The notes beneath the pieces were generated by a model. The model made no database searches and was not told where the DNA came from. It was given only the letters and a program-made list of their open reading frames with translations. A stretch of 64,000 bases of DNA from a bacterium (GTDB taxonomy: Bacteria; 4484-113; JAFGCY01), in assembly GCA_016932385.1 (NCBI GenBank), contig JAFGCY010000005.1, positions 1 through 64,000 on the forward strand, written 5' to 3'. Position numbers and translations under genes: made by a program. Positions 52,719-61,674 of the stretch are shown here, in pieces. How positions within the stretch are numbered: the stretch's first letter is position 1; every line of letters starts with the position of its first letter.

Positions 52719-53309
52719 TTGATAGATGTGGGACAGTTGATCTTTGTTATATTAATGGCGGTATCACTTTCCGCGTGCGCAGGTATCCGCGCCTTCGTTC
52801 CGCCGCTGGCGCTGTCCCTGTTCGCGTTGACCGGGCACATCACGCTCAGCCCGCAATTCCAGTGGCTGGCGCGCTGGGATGTGGCGGCGATTTTCGGTGC
52901 CGCGGTGATCCTGGAGATCCTCGCCGACAAGTACCCGGGAGTCGATCATGTGCTCGACAGCATCGGGCTCGTGGTCAAGCCGGCGATGGGCGCCTTGTTG
53001 GCCAGCAGCCTGATCACGACCATCGACCCGTTGCTGGGATTGATCATCGGCATCATCGTCGGCGGCACGACGGCGGGTGTGGTTCATGCAGGCCGGGCCA
53101 AGCTGCGACTCGCCTCGACGGCATTCACCGGCGGCCTGGGCAATCCGGTGATCTCTTTCATCGAGGACGCGCTCTCGATCACCTGGGCGGCGGTCATGCC
53201 CTGGGTGGCGATTGTGACGGGCATACTCGTGATCGTGCTGATGTGGATCCTGATCGCCTGGTTGCTCAAGCACCGGAAAAGGCAACCGGCTGTCGGGACC
53301 GAATCCTGA
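52719..53309 (+). CDS. DUF4126-like membrane protein
   Basis: 196 residues. SLSACAGIRAFVPPLALSLFALTG, VILEILADKYPGVDHVLDSIG, VVKPAMGALLA and LIIGIIVGGTTAGVVHAGRA fit the DUF4126 pattern. About five membrane helices. The role is unknown. TTG 52719 is preceded 8 nt by GAGG; GTG 52728 is an alternative. The intergenic space with pspA (52601-52718) is AT-rich with a TATTATACTATAT stretch, suited to divergent promoters. Confidence 0.7.
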   Translation: MIDVGQLIFVILMAVSLSACAGIRAFVPPLALSLFALTGHITLSPQFQWLARWDVAAIFGAAVILEILADKYPGVDHVLDSIGLVVKPAMGALLASSLITTIDPLLGLIIGIIVGGTTAGVVHAGRAKLRLASTAFTGGLGNPVISFIEDALSITWAAVMPWVAIVTGILVIVLMWILIAWLLKHRKRQPAVGTES

Positions 53310-53386
53310 CAGCCGGCTGTTGGCAATTCCACAAGCTACGTCCAACTGCGAAAGGGCGGAGTAACCTGGTGGAAAAGAGAAGTTAG

Positions 53387-53962
53387 CTAGTTGTTGAGCC
53401 CCTGATCCAAACTCGCCAGGTAACGTATGACCTTGCGTTGGTAGGCTGTGTTCCGGATCCGCTGGCCGGTATTGTAGTAACTCAGCATCACATCGACGTC
53501 CGAGCCACCACGCTTGAGAATGTAAGTCGATGCCAGAATGTTGTCTTCCAGGTTGTAAAGGTCAACCTCGACTCCGTACTCGCGCTGCAAGGCACGCTGC
53601 CAGAACGGCTTGATCTGCATCAGGCCAATCTCGCCGGCGCTGCCGCGCTTGACATGGTTATGGTCGTCTTGATGGCGGCCGCGGGTTTCGGTATGGGCGA
53701 TACTCCAAAGCACGGCGGGGTCCAGCCCACTGATTTCAGCAGCATCATGGATCGCATTCACGACGCGCTCCGCATACTGCGGATCGTCGCTGAGTTGTTC
53801 ACGGGCGTCAGCGGCCCAAGCCGGCTCGTACTCCGCGGCGAAAGCCACCGCAGCGGCGATCCGCGCATTGGCATCGCTGCAGGCACTATAAACACTGGCG
53901 GGCACTACCTGCTCCACCTGCATCAACGGCGCCAGCAGCAGCATGACAAAAACGATATTCAT
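53387..53962 (-). CDS. Lytic transglycosylase, SLT type
   Basis: 191 residues. A signal peptide is followed by the goose-lysozyme-like SLT domain: LWSIAHTETRGR (catalytic Glu92), GEIGLMQIKPFW, NLEDNILASTYIL, LSYYNTGQR. It cleaves peptidoglycan between MurNAc and GlcNAc. AGGAG lies about 10 nt before the ATG. Convergent with the DUF4126-like gene; a GC hairpin (53286-53316) separates them without a T-run. Confidence 0.9.
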   Translation of the reverse strand: MNIVFVMLLLAPLMQVEQVVPASVYSACSDANARIAAAVAFAAEYEPAWAADAREQLSDDPQYAERVVNAIHDAAEISGLDPAVLWSIAHTETRGRHQDDHNHVKRGSAGEIGLMQIKPFWQRALQREYGVEVDLYNLEDNILASTYILKRGGSDVDVMLSYYNTGQRIRNTAYQRKVIRYLASLDQGLNN

Positions 53963-54198
53963 TAAACGCTTGCTCCTGGATTAAAAGCCAGCGGCGAAGA
54001 TTGGCCTGCCGGCGATGTTTTACTACTGTTTGAGAGGCGGAGGTTTATACCACATATTTGCGAATTTGTATCTAACCGGGGGTTTAAATTTTGATAAAGG
54101 AATTATGCTAAGCCAATAATCTGAAATCGCCGTTTGGCTGCGGCAGTCCCACCCGCCTTGCAACTGAACATGCGGCTCGCGGGTATCATCCTATTAGT

Positions 54199-55134
54199 AT
54201 GAGGACACGGAATACGTACAGCATGCTGGCGGCGGTAATGTTGCTGGCAATGGCGGTGGCCCTGCCGGGCCTGGCCCAGGCCGGCGGGCTCAAACTCGGC
54301 AACCTGTTCAAGATGAGCCTGTCGCAGGAACAGGACATCGCCCAGGACATGCACGACGAGCTGGCCAAAGATCCCGGGCTGATTACCGAGGGCGAGCGCT
54401 ACGATCTCGTCCAGGAAGTCGGCACGCGGCTGGTCGAGAAGAACAATCTCGACGAGTACGAGTACCAGTTCTTCCTGGTCAAGGACGAGGAGGTCAACGC
54501 CTTCGCCACGCCGGCGGGCTATATCTACGTCACCGAGGGCCTGCTCAACTACATGGCTTACGACAAGTCCATGCTGGCCGGCGTGATGGCGCACGAGCTG
54601 GGCCACGCCAAGGACCGCCATGTCGCCAAGGGTTACGAGAAGGCGATGACCGGCATGCTGGGCCTGACCGTGCTCGACATCGCGCTGGGGAAGCAGAACG
54701 AGGACATCACCACCGCGCTGGCCTACGGCGGCCAGGTGGTCTACCTGAAATACAACCGCGACCAGGAGGAATGGGCCGATCGCCACGGCGTCGACCTGGC
54801 CTACAACGCGGGCTATGACGCCTACGGCCTGGTGCGCAGCCTGGAATGCCTGGAGTCGCTCCACGGCAGCGCCGACGACGTCACGGTCTGGCTGCAGAAC
54901 CACCCCGCCACCGACGAGCGCGTGGCGCGCACGCTGAAGATCGCCGCCGAGACCAGCGGCCAGCCGCACGGCTACATGAAGATCCCCACGCCGCCCAAGG
55001 ACCACCCGCTGTATGCGAAGTACGGCCCCGAGGGCAGCGGCCCGGACCAGGCCGTCACCGGCGCCATCGGCGAAGCGGAAGTGCGCACGCGCTCCAGAAA
55101 CAGCACCAGCAGAAGCACGCCCCAGGTGCGGTAA
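54199..55134 (+). CDS. Secreted M48-family metalloprotease
   Basis: 311 residues. A signal peptide ends LAQA. AHELGH (131-136) is the zinc site, AFATPAGYIYVTEGLL precedes it, and EEWADRHGVDLAYNAG supplies the third ligand (E..AD). BepA/YfgC-like periplasmic quality-control proteases share this plan, but the TPR tail of BepA is absent and the last 20 residues (RTRSRNSTSRSTPQVR) are low-complexity. Composition changes sharply from GC-rich to AT-rich right after the stop, where an HNH fragment begins, so the 3' end may be a recombination junction. Confidence 0.85.
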   Translation: MRTRNTYSMLAAVMLLAMAVALPGLAQAGGLKLGNLFKMSLSQEQDIAQDMHDELAKDPGLITEGERYDLVQEVGTRLVEKNNLDEYEYQFFLVKDEEVNAFATPAGYIYVTEGLLNYMAYDKSMLAGVMAHELGHAKDRHVAKGYEKAMTGMLGLTVLDIALGKQNEDITTALAYGGQVVYLKYNRDQEEWADRHGVDLAYNAGYDAYGLVRSLECLESLHGSADDVTVWLQNHPATDERVARTLKIAAETSGQPHGYMKIPTPPKDHPLYAKYGPEGSGPDQAVTGAIGEAEVRTRSRNSTSRSTPQVR

Positions 55135-55352
55135 CAATCAGCACAGAAGCTATTGATCAAGTTCGTCTGAAGGCTGTTCAGTTGTTAGTTTGGAAGTGTG
55201 ACGGTGGAAGATGTGTTGAATGTGGAAGTAAAGAAAACCTTGAATATGACCATATTATTCCTGTATCAAAAGGCGGTGCTAATACTGCCCGAAACATACA
55301 ACTACTTTGTCAATCATGCAATCGGAAAAAATCTAATAAGATTGGCGGATAG
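55134..55352 (+). pseudogene. HNH endonuclease, 5'-truncated
   Basis: The frame 55134-55352 reads VRLKAVQLLVWKCDGGRCVE, CGSKENLEYDHIIPVSKGG and ANTARNIQLLCQSCNRKKSN before TAG: a complete HNH finger with paired CxxC motifs and the DH catalytic core. No plausible start codon precedes it; only TTG 55182 lies inside. The fragment is AT-rich and begins immediately after the GC-rich M48 gene. It is probably the tail of a larger foreign nuclease gene. Confidence 0.75.
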
Positions 55353-55547
55353 AACGTTATTACCTGCCTTAATGAGCTAATAGATACTCTTAATGGTACA
55401 TTTAGGATTTAGACTACTCCGACTATCTATGTTCATTAATCTAAGCAGTAATACACAATCCATTTACGCAAATCGATTTGTGTATTAGCCACATACTCGC
55501 AAGATTAACGCACTAAATTGTTTACCCGCGCCGGACCGGTGCCGCGC
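55353..55547. other. AT-rich non-coding stretch
   Basis: AT-rich, with no credible frame. AATCGATTTG and similar short repeats occur, but no hairpin with a T-run. It separates the HNH fragment from the AAA+ remnant. Confidence 0.4.
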
Positions 55548-55625
55548 CTAAATAAACAGCTTCAGTTCCTCGATGCGGCGGGTCAGTTCGCGCGGGTCGA
55601 TCCGCCATTTCTCGGGGATCAGCAC
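55548..55625 (-). pseudogene. 3' remnant of a second AAA+ ATPase gene
   Basis: On the minus strand it encodes LIPEKWRIDPRELTRRIEEL and then KLFI-stop, matching the last 25 codons of the intact AAA+ gene (59589-59666; LIPEKWRLDPRELARRIEEL) with only a few base differences. Homology ends abruptly at about 55625. Nothing of the other 560 codons remains. Confidence 0.8.
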
Positions 55626-55742
55626 GCCGCATGTGCGGTGAATCGATAGCCATCACAAGTGAGAATCAGCCGCCGCAATACAGCACGTCCTGGGCAGGCC
55701 TATTCCGGGCAGGATGGTTCCCGCCCAACATCCAACTTAAGG

Positions 55743-55776
55743 AAAAAGGCCTGCACTCCTTTGTGGAATGCAGGCC
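55743..55776 (-). terminator. Terminator of the second propeller lipoprotein gene
   Basis: Minus strand: GGCCTGCA pairs with TGCAGGCC, 13-nt loop, then TTTTTCC. It lies 40 nt after the stop at 55816. Confidence 0.75.
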
Positions 55777-55815
55777 CGGTGGTTTTACCTACAGCTTAAT
55801 CCGTCACTGGCCGGT

Positions 55816-58800
55816 TTACGGTGTCGGAATTGATACCAGGCGCGTCAGGCTGGAGTTGCTCCCATCAAAGAAGTACATATACGAGCTGGTGCCTGGGCCT
55901 TTGCCGATCACGGGCGGCGAGTTGTTTGCGTTGCCGGAGTAAAGCGACATCAGCGTCTGGTCATTCCGCTCCAACGGATAGAGCATAAACTGGTCATACA
56001 TAATCGCGTCGTTGGTTGCCAGGTAGACCCAGCCATCTGGCGTTACACAGGGTGACTTATACCCGAACTTATACGACGACAACAGATCTGAACTGCTCCA
56101 CACCTCATCGCCGGTCAGCGGATCGAGCGCCACGACACGGATCTGTTGCTGCAAGCCCAACTGCTCCATCACGATCACGGTGCCATACGGCCCAACTGCC
56201 GGCGAGCAATGCGGCCAGTACATGTAGGTTGCAGGCTTCGCCCAAACCTGTGCCAGTGTTTCCTGGCTGAAAGCGTAGGTACAGGCTGGCGTGCAGTAGA
56301 AAACCAAACCATCGGTCAAGCTGATCGCCGGAGCCGAGTAGGGAGGATATGGATAGAGCACACTCAGCGACGGGCTTGATACCTCATATTGCTGTGGGGG
56401 GCTGCTCGTGAGATTTTCCACGTCGTCGAAGCGCAGGACGCGCGCATTGAAGTAATCCGCAATCCCGAGGTACGCGTTCAACTGCCCGTTATCATCGACA
56501 ATCGTTGGCGTGGAAGCAATCTCGCCTGCGTAGGCGGCGCTCTTGACGAAGCTCATGCTGCCGCCCGGGAAGCGACAAAGATAGGCCTCGCAGGTACCCT
56601 GGCCGTATAGGTATTCCACCCCGCCGACATACACATCGTGTGTGCCTGAGCTGTTGGGCGCGATCACCGGCGACGACTCGCTGGGATCATGACCAAAGCG
56701 CGTCATTTGGTAACTCAACAACCCGTTTGCATAGGGTAACCAGTTGGGACCGACCGGCACGACTGAATCCGCGCAATCGACGCGGATCAAGTAAACATTG
56801 CCGATGCCGCCGTCAGTATCATGGGCCGTGTAGTAGACAGTAAGTGGCGAAGGGGTCTCCGGCGAGTAGACAGCGATCGCGGGCGTCGTGTCGCTGTAGC
56901 TAAAGCAATCCTTGAAAAAGATGTCCACAGCCGAGGTGGTTTGGTTGACCCGGACCAGCGCTCCGTCGCTTCGCGTCAGGAAAACATAGCCATTCACGGA
57001 GACGGACACTTCGTTGAGCGTCAGCGAAGATGAATAGGTTGACGGATCGAGAACGGGAAACGTTGTCGAGAACTGCATTTCCCCGCCGGTGGCATGGGGC
57101 GTAAAGCGCTGGTGCTGCATGTTGTTGCCGAACTGCGGCCAGCTGCTTTCCGCCGTCTCCAGAACCGGCGGGAACGTGCCATCTTCATTGTGGTAGATAA
57201 ACGGCTCGACGTATTCAGGTTGGCTGACACCAACAATGCGAATCGATTCGGGAACGACATACGCAAACGACGACTCCGCCAACTCACCCGGCAACAGGAG
57301 CGATTCGGGCGACTGCGGGAATATCTCGATCGTAGCGCCCTCCGGGACTTGGAATGAGTAGCTGATAAGAGCGGTCACGGGGTCCACGCCCGTTCGCTGG
57401 CTGATAACCTGGACTTCTTGGTTTTCATCGGTGATGAAGGCGGTAACTGCGACATCGGCCAAGGGAGTAACCATGCCGTATCCGTCCAAGGGAACACGGT
57501 AGCCAAGCGTCGTGCCGGTTACCGGATAATGCTGGCGCTGGTCGGGAGATATGGCGCGCAAGCTGCCGCCGCCCGATGCCAGGAACAGGTAGTGGTATTT
57601 GTCGCTGAGAACATAATCCCACGGGCGCAGGCTCAGCGAACCCCGCACGTCCTGGCCCGTGGCCGTAAGTGTCATTACCGGACCGGCTCCACTGCTATTC
57701 CAGGTATCACTGGCCTCATCGTACGGATCGAACGCGTACAAGCCCGATTCGCTGGCGATCCATAATCCTTCGCTGCTTGGATCGATTGAGTTGGCCGGCG
57801 CGTAATACGGATTAGACCGACACCACCCATCCGATTGGACAAACCCCGATTCCCAGACCCTGGTAACCAGCAATGGGGTATATCGATAGGCAATCACACG
57901 CCATTGATTGACAGGTGGCAAGGGAGGGTTGGACTGGAATGTGAAGTTCTCAACCAGGAAGAGAATTCTGTCATCGGAAATCGTAGCGCTCGCTGGCATG
58001 GACAAAATTTCGCTACGGATGCAGGATAACGGAGAAATCAAGATCGTGTTTTGAAGCAACAATTCCGTAAGACTGGTCAATGGATCAATCACCAGTGTCC
58101 TTGCCGGCATCGAAATCAGCAGGTTATGTCCTGTGCTCACCGGCGATGCCAGGGTTTCGGCCAATCCTGTCGTAGGTTCGGCATACCAGGCATACGGCAA
58201 CAATAGTGACCGGCCAATTTGCATCGACCCGGCTTGCAGGATTATCTCCTGACAGTATGTCGGAATTACCGGCGGCGAACCGACCGGGGTGCCGTACTTG
58301 TCTGTGTAGACCACAAACGCGTGGTCGCTATGCCCATCCTGCAACATACACGGTGAAGCCGAGATGAAGCCGCCCAGATCGCCGCTGTAATCGTAAGAAC
58401 ATGCCACGGCCAGAAAATCGCTTTTGAAGTCTGTTAGGTCGATTGTCAGCCGCGCAAGTTCGCCTGAATTATCCGTCCGGTAACCGGCATAAACGACTTC
58501 CAAATAGCTGCAAAGCATCTGATCGGCGACAATTGGCGATCCGATAACGTGATCCCAGGAATGCGCAGAGCTCCAATCCTGTCCGCCATTATCGGTTTCG
58601 TTGTCGATGACCTTGAAGTGGTCCGGAATCTCAAGGCTGAGGTCAGCAAACTTGGTTGGCATTCCCCAATCGATGAAGCCTTTGACATGCCCATTATCAC
58701 CAAGGGCAATGATCAACTTGGGCTGTACCCAGATCGAAGTCTGCTCGGCGTAAGGAAGCCAGTCGGGAGGGGTCAACACCAAGGGACTCGACATGTTGCT

Positions 58801-59268
58801 TCCAATGCCCTCGCCAATCTGCTCGCACCAGATCTCCTCGCCGGTATGTCCGTCCAATGCGTGCAGGTTAGAATTGTCGTCCACAACGTAAACCCGGTCG
58901 TAGCGGGTCTCCGGGCCGTTGGGATTGAGGTGCAATCGAATGGTGCCCAAGGCGGGCGTGCTATAGCACGGCACTAGTGCCTGCGTCACCGGATCGCGGA
59001 TGTCCTGGAGCCAACCAGGTACGTTGCTCAAGCTGTAATGCGAAGGTGTTGCCGCACAATCACCGCTACGCTCGTTCCTGCTGTTCTGCGTGAAACCTTC
59101 CCAAACCCAGTTGTTTGTAAAGACTTCGGAAACAGCCCGTGGCAGCGAATTTACGTCGGCCGCGTCTTCATGCGCGGAAGGAAGATTCACTATTCCACTT
59201 CTACCGCATGAGCATATAAATGAAATCAGACAAAGAATCAAAATAGCAGCAATCGTAATGCGATACAT
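55816..59268 (-). CDS. Large propeller-type surface lipoprotein, paralogue of 13285-16407
   Basis: 1150 residues. Lipoprotein signal MYRITIAAILILCLISFICSC. Repeated beta strands such as YDRVYVVDDNSNLHALDGHT (a classic PQQ-type blade), GLWIASESGLYAFDPYDEA, SVSVNGYVFLTRSDGALVRV and SPCVTPDGWVYLATNDAIM. Same plan, similar signal and matching C-terminal block as 13285-16407. It may be a receptor or cell-surface binding protein. AGAGG stands about 10 nt before the ATG. It is flanked by the AAA+ remnant and the intact AAA+ gene. Confidence 0.78.
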   Translation of the reverse strand: MYRITIAAILILCLISFICSCGRSGIVNLPSAHEDAADVNSLPRAVSEVFTNNWVWEGFTQNSRNERSGDCAATPSHYSLSNVPGWLQDIRDPVTQALVPCYSTPALGTIRLHLNPNGPETRYDRVYVVDDNSNLHALDGHTGEEIWCEQIGEGIGSNMSSPLVLTPPDWLPYAEQTSIWVQPKLIIALGDNGHVKGFIDWGMPTKFADLSLEIPDHFKVIDNETDNGGQDWSSAHSWDHVIGSPIVADQMLCSYLEVVYAGYRTDNSGELARLTIDLTDFKSDFLAVACSYDYSGDLGGFISASPCMLQDGHSDHAFVVYTDKYGTPVGSPPVIPTYCQEIILQAGSMQIGRSLLLPYAWYAEPTTGLAETLASPVSTGHNLLISMPARTLVIDPLTSLTELLLQNTILISPLSCIRSEILSMPASATISDDRILFLVENFTFQSNPPLPPVNQWRVIAYRYTPLLVTRVWESGFVQSDGWCRSNPYYAPANSIDPSSEGLWIASESGLYAFDPYDEASDTWNSSGAGPVMTLTATGQDVRGSLSLRPWDYVLSDKYHYLFLASGGGSLRAISPDQRQHYPVTGTTLGYRVPLDGYGMVTPLADVAVTAFITDENQEVQVISQRTGVDPVTALISYSFQVPEGATIEIFPQSPESLLLPGELAESSFAYVVPESIRIVGVSQPEYVEPFIYHNEDGTFPPVLETAESSWPQFGNNMQHQRFTPHATGGEMQFSTTFPVLDPSTYSSSLTLNEVSVSVNGYVFLTRSDGALVRVNQTTSAVDIFFKDCFSYSDTTPAIAVYSPETPSPLTVYYTAHDTDGGIGNVYLIRVDCADSVVPVGPNWLPYANGLLSYQMTRFGHDPSESSPVIAPNSSGTHDVYVGGVEYLYGQGTCEAYLCRFPGGSMSFVKSAAYAGEIASTPTIVDDNGQLNAYLGIADYFNARVLRFDDVENLTSSPPQQYEVSSPSLSVLYPYPPYSAPAISLTDGLVFYCTPACTYAFSQETLAQVWAKPATYMYWPHCSPAVGPYGTVIVMEQLGLQQQIRVVALDPLTGDEVWSSSDLLSSYKFGYKSPCVTPDGWVYLATNDAIMYDQFMLYPLERNDQTLMSLYSGNANNSPPVIGKGPGTSSYMYFFDGSNSSLTRLVSIPTP

Positions 59269-59588
59269 ATGCCTTACCTCTGATTAAGTAGTGAGCTTAG
59301 GCTGGCTATTCTGTCAAATCGGTTGGTGCACCTCCCATCGATAGCCACCGTCAGAATATTACCAGCTTACCAAATATTCGCAATGAATATTTATCATTAA
59401 TTATTTATTATAAATAATACACTTTTACAGTATGTTCTGAATTCACAAATAAGGATATATGGCCCAAACTCAACGCTGCCGGAAATGTGCACGCCTAAGG
59501 CAACAGAATTTCACCGAAGGTACAATTACTTAAGCTAAGTAGGTCGAAACGACCGGACCCAGTTCGCGTTTCGCGGTGCTTCTTTCCA
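59269..59588. other. AT-rich spacer between lipoprotein and AAA+ gene
   Basis: Very AT-rich from 59350 to 59460 (runs such as TTATTTATTATAAATAATAC), no frame, no clear terminator. It presumably holds the promoter of the lipoprotein gene. ATCGATAGCCA near 59336 also occurs at 55640, beside the AAA+ remnant. Confidence 0.4.
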
Positions 59589-61355
59589 CTAAATAAACAG
59601 CTTCAGTTCCTCGATGCGGCGGGCCAGTTCGCGCGGGTCGAGGCGCCATTTCTCGGGGATCAGCGCGCGGCTGGTGCTCTCGGCGATCGCCTGCAGGATC
59701 TGGTATTCCATCTGCTGCGGGTAGACCGGCGAGATGTAGTCCGCCAGGCAGCCGACCAGATCGTCGATGGCCATCTTGTCGCGCTCGGCGATCAGCGACA
59801 GGCCCTTGGCACGCACCAATAGCGCCTCCAGGTCGGCGCCGCTGTGCTGCTGCACGTCGTCGAGCTTCAGCGCCGCGCCCTCCGGCGGCGGGGCGAACAG
59901 CTTGTCAAACTCCGTCTTCAGGCCGAGCTTGCGCTGGAACACGTCGAACAGGTCCTCGTAGTCCTTTTCCGTCTCGGGCAGGAACAGCGGGATGTGCTTC
60001 TCGGCGCGGCCCTGGCGCTTCATGTCCATACTGAGCAGGTCGGGCCGGTTGGTGATCAAAAACCAGAGGATCAGCCCGCGGTTGGCGGTGTCGCCCATGA
60101 AGCTGGTCAGCCGGCTGAACACGCGGCTGGAGACGCCGCTGTCGCCGCTGGCCTCGCGCGTGCCCAGATAGGCGTCGGCCTCGTCGATGATGCAGGCGAC
60201 GGGCGCCAGGCCGCTCAGCACGGTGATGATCTTCTCCAGGTTCTGCTCGGTGGCGCCGACCCATTTCTCGCGGAAGTTCTTCAGCTCGACGCAGGGGATG
60301 CCGACCTCGCCGGCGAAGGCCTTGATCAGAAAGCTCTTGCCGCTGCCCGCCGGCCCGGCGATCAGATAGCCCATCGGCACCGCGTCGAGATGCCCGGCCA
60401 CCACGAGGCGCGCGTCGCGCTTCAGTTCCTCGACGGCGCGCGTGTGCACCGCCACCATGTCCAGCTTGTACTTAGGCTCGATGAACTCCAGCAGGCCGCG
60501 GCACTCGGCCTCGATCATCTCGCGCTTGCGGCGGTAGATGTAGTCGGGGTGGCCGAAGTCCTCGCCCGCCTGGCGCGCCTCCTGGAGAAGCCCGCGGATC
60601 TGCACCAGCGTCAGCCCGGCGGTGTGCTTCTTCAGCGCGGCGATCACGTCGCTGTCCAGGTCCAGCTCCGCCGTGGCGTTGACGCGCTTGATATAGCCGT
60701 TTCTCGTCCGCTCGTCGGGCAGCGGCAGCTTGATCTGCGCGAGATACGGGATCGTCTGCACGCGCTTGCTCATCGCCGCCACGCTCTCGGCCAACAGCAC
60801 GATCGTCACGTCGTTGTCCAGCACGTCGGGGTCGCTGGCCAGTTCGGAGAGCGCGATCGCCACGGCGCGGTCGGCGATATTGGCGTAGCCGTCGCCTTCG
60901 ACGAAAACAGTCTCGGCGTACTTGACGATCACGGCGATGCGCTTGTCGTCGGCGTTCTTCGAGACCAGCTTGCCGCGCACGATGCGGCCGATCAGCTCGA
61001 TCGCCTTCAGGGGATCCTTGGGCAGGCCCTTGTCGGCGTAGTCCGTGCCGCGGATCGTGTCGATCGCGCGCACGACATTCATGATCTCGCCGCGCATTTC
61101 CTTCGTGGGGCACTGGATGCCGTTGGACAGGTCGTAGGTAATCACCAGCTTGCGGCGGGCGAAGAAGATCTCGGTCAGGAAGTCGACCAACGGCCGGAAC
61201 TCGCGCTTGCCCTGCTTCTTGAAGGGGACCAGGTCCAGCACGTTGCCGTGCAGGATGAAGGTGGAGAGCGCGCTGGCGGAATATTTACGCGCCATCGTCT
61301 CGGCCCAGTCCGGCAGGGACACACCTGCCATCGTCAGCGGCGTCTTGTCAGTCAT
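59589..61355 (-). CDS. AAA+ ATPase with degenerate N-terminal AAA module
   Basis: 588 residues from ATG 61355. The N-terminal half has AAA-like secondary structure (LSTFILHGNVLDLVPF, NDVTIVLLAESVAAMSKRV, KLPLPDERTRNGYIKRV) but no Walker A. The C-terminal half is a full module: GYLIAGPAGSGKSFLIKAFA (Walker A about 335-342), VACIIDEADAYLG (Walker B), SRVFSRLTSFMGD, FLITNRPDLL (sensor 1), RAEKHIPLF. The class resembles Cdc48/FtsH-type remodelling ATPases, yet without protease. The ATG is 6 nt after TACAAT. The last 25 codons recur as the remnant at 55548. Confidence 0.85.
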   Translation of the reverse strand: MTDKTPLTMAGVSLPDWAETMARKYSASALSTFILHGNVLDLVPFKKQGKREFRPLVDFLTEIFFARRKLVITYDLSNGIQCPTKEMRGEIMNVVRAIDTIRGTDYADKGLPKDPLKAIELIGRIVRGKLVSKNADDKRIAVIVKYAETVFVEGDGYANIADRAVAIALSELASDPDVLDNDVTIVLLAESVAAMSKRVQTIPYLAQIKLPLPDERTRNGYIKRVNATAELDLDSDVIAALKKHTAGLTLVQIRGLLQEARQAGEDFGHPDYIYRRKREMIEAECRGLLEFIEPKYKLDMVAVHTRAVEELKRDARLVVAGHLDAVPMGYLIAGPAGSGKSFLIKAFAGEVGIPCVELKNFREKWVGATEQNLEKIITVLSGLAPVACIIDEADAYLGTREASGDSGVSSRVFSRLTSFMGDTANRGLILWFLITNRPDLLSMDMKRQGRAEKHIPLFLPETEKDYEDLFDVFQRKLGLKTEFDKLFAPPPEGAALKLDDVQQHSGADLEALLVRAKGLSLIAERDKMAIDDLVGCLADYISPVYPQQMEYQILQAIAESTSRALIPEKWRLDPRELARRIEELKLFI

Positions 61356-61361
61356 GCGGAT

Positions 61362-61367
61362 ATTGTA
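61362..61367 (-). promoter_or_regulatory. -10 box of the AAA+ gene, leaderless
   Basis: TACAAT on the minus strand, 6 nt before ATG 61355. Confidence 0.55.
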
Positions 61368-61456
61368 CACGGCACGGGAGAGGTTCAAGGTTCAAGGCAG
61401 CAGGTTCAAGGGGAGCACGAGCGCCTCGCCCGCATCCAGTGGCGCTCCGGCAACCA

Positions 61457-61480
61457 GTAGAGCAAGCCCCCGTGCTTGCA
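61457..61480 (+). repeat. GTAG-headed REP-like hairpin
   Basis: GTAG + A + GCAAGC-CCCCGT-GCTTGC, the same unit as at 41265, 41332 and 62506. Confidence 0.65.
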
Positions 61481-61599
61481 ACAAGACGAGTGAAAGTAGA
61501 GCGCGAAAGTAGAAACATCTAAGCCGGTTAAACCTCGATTGTTCGGGGAAGGTTACGGCTGAAGCTGCTGCTTCACTTGAACTTTCCACTTTGACTTGA
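61480..61599. repeat. Intergenic inverted-repeat element, copy C
   Basis: Left: ACAAGACGAGTGAAAGTAGA and GCGAAAGTAGAAAC. Right: TTCACTTGAACTTTCCACTT then TGACTTG. Inverted relation as in copies A and B, and, as in copy B, a GCAAGC REP-like hairpin adjoins its left end. Confidence 0.5.
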
Positions 61600-61659
61600 T
61601 GCTTACGGGCAAGGCAGTCGCGTTACTGAGCTTGCGCTCATTCCGCCTGCCTCCGATGC

Positions 61660-61665
61660 TAGAAT
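61660..61665 (+). promoter_or_regulatory. -10 box of the membrane protein gene
   Basis: TAGAAT, 9 nt before ATG 61675. Confidence 0.4.
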
Positions 61666-61674
61666 TCGGCTTAT

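Noticed and set aside
54846-55352. A 168-codon frame that joins M48-region sequence to the HNH finger
   Set aside because: The first 95 codons are the out-of-frame shadow of the M48 protease (Arg/His-rich). Only the part after about 55134 is HNH, so a true fusion is not supported.
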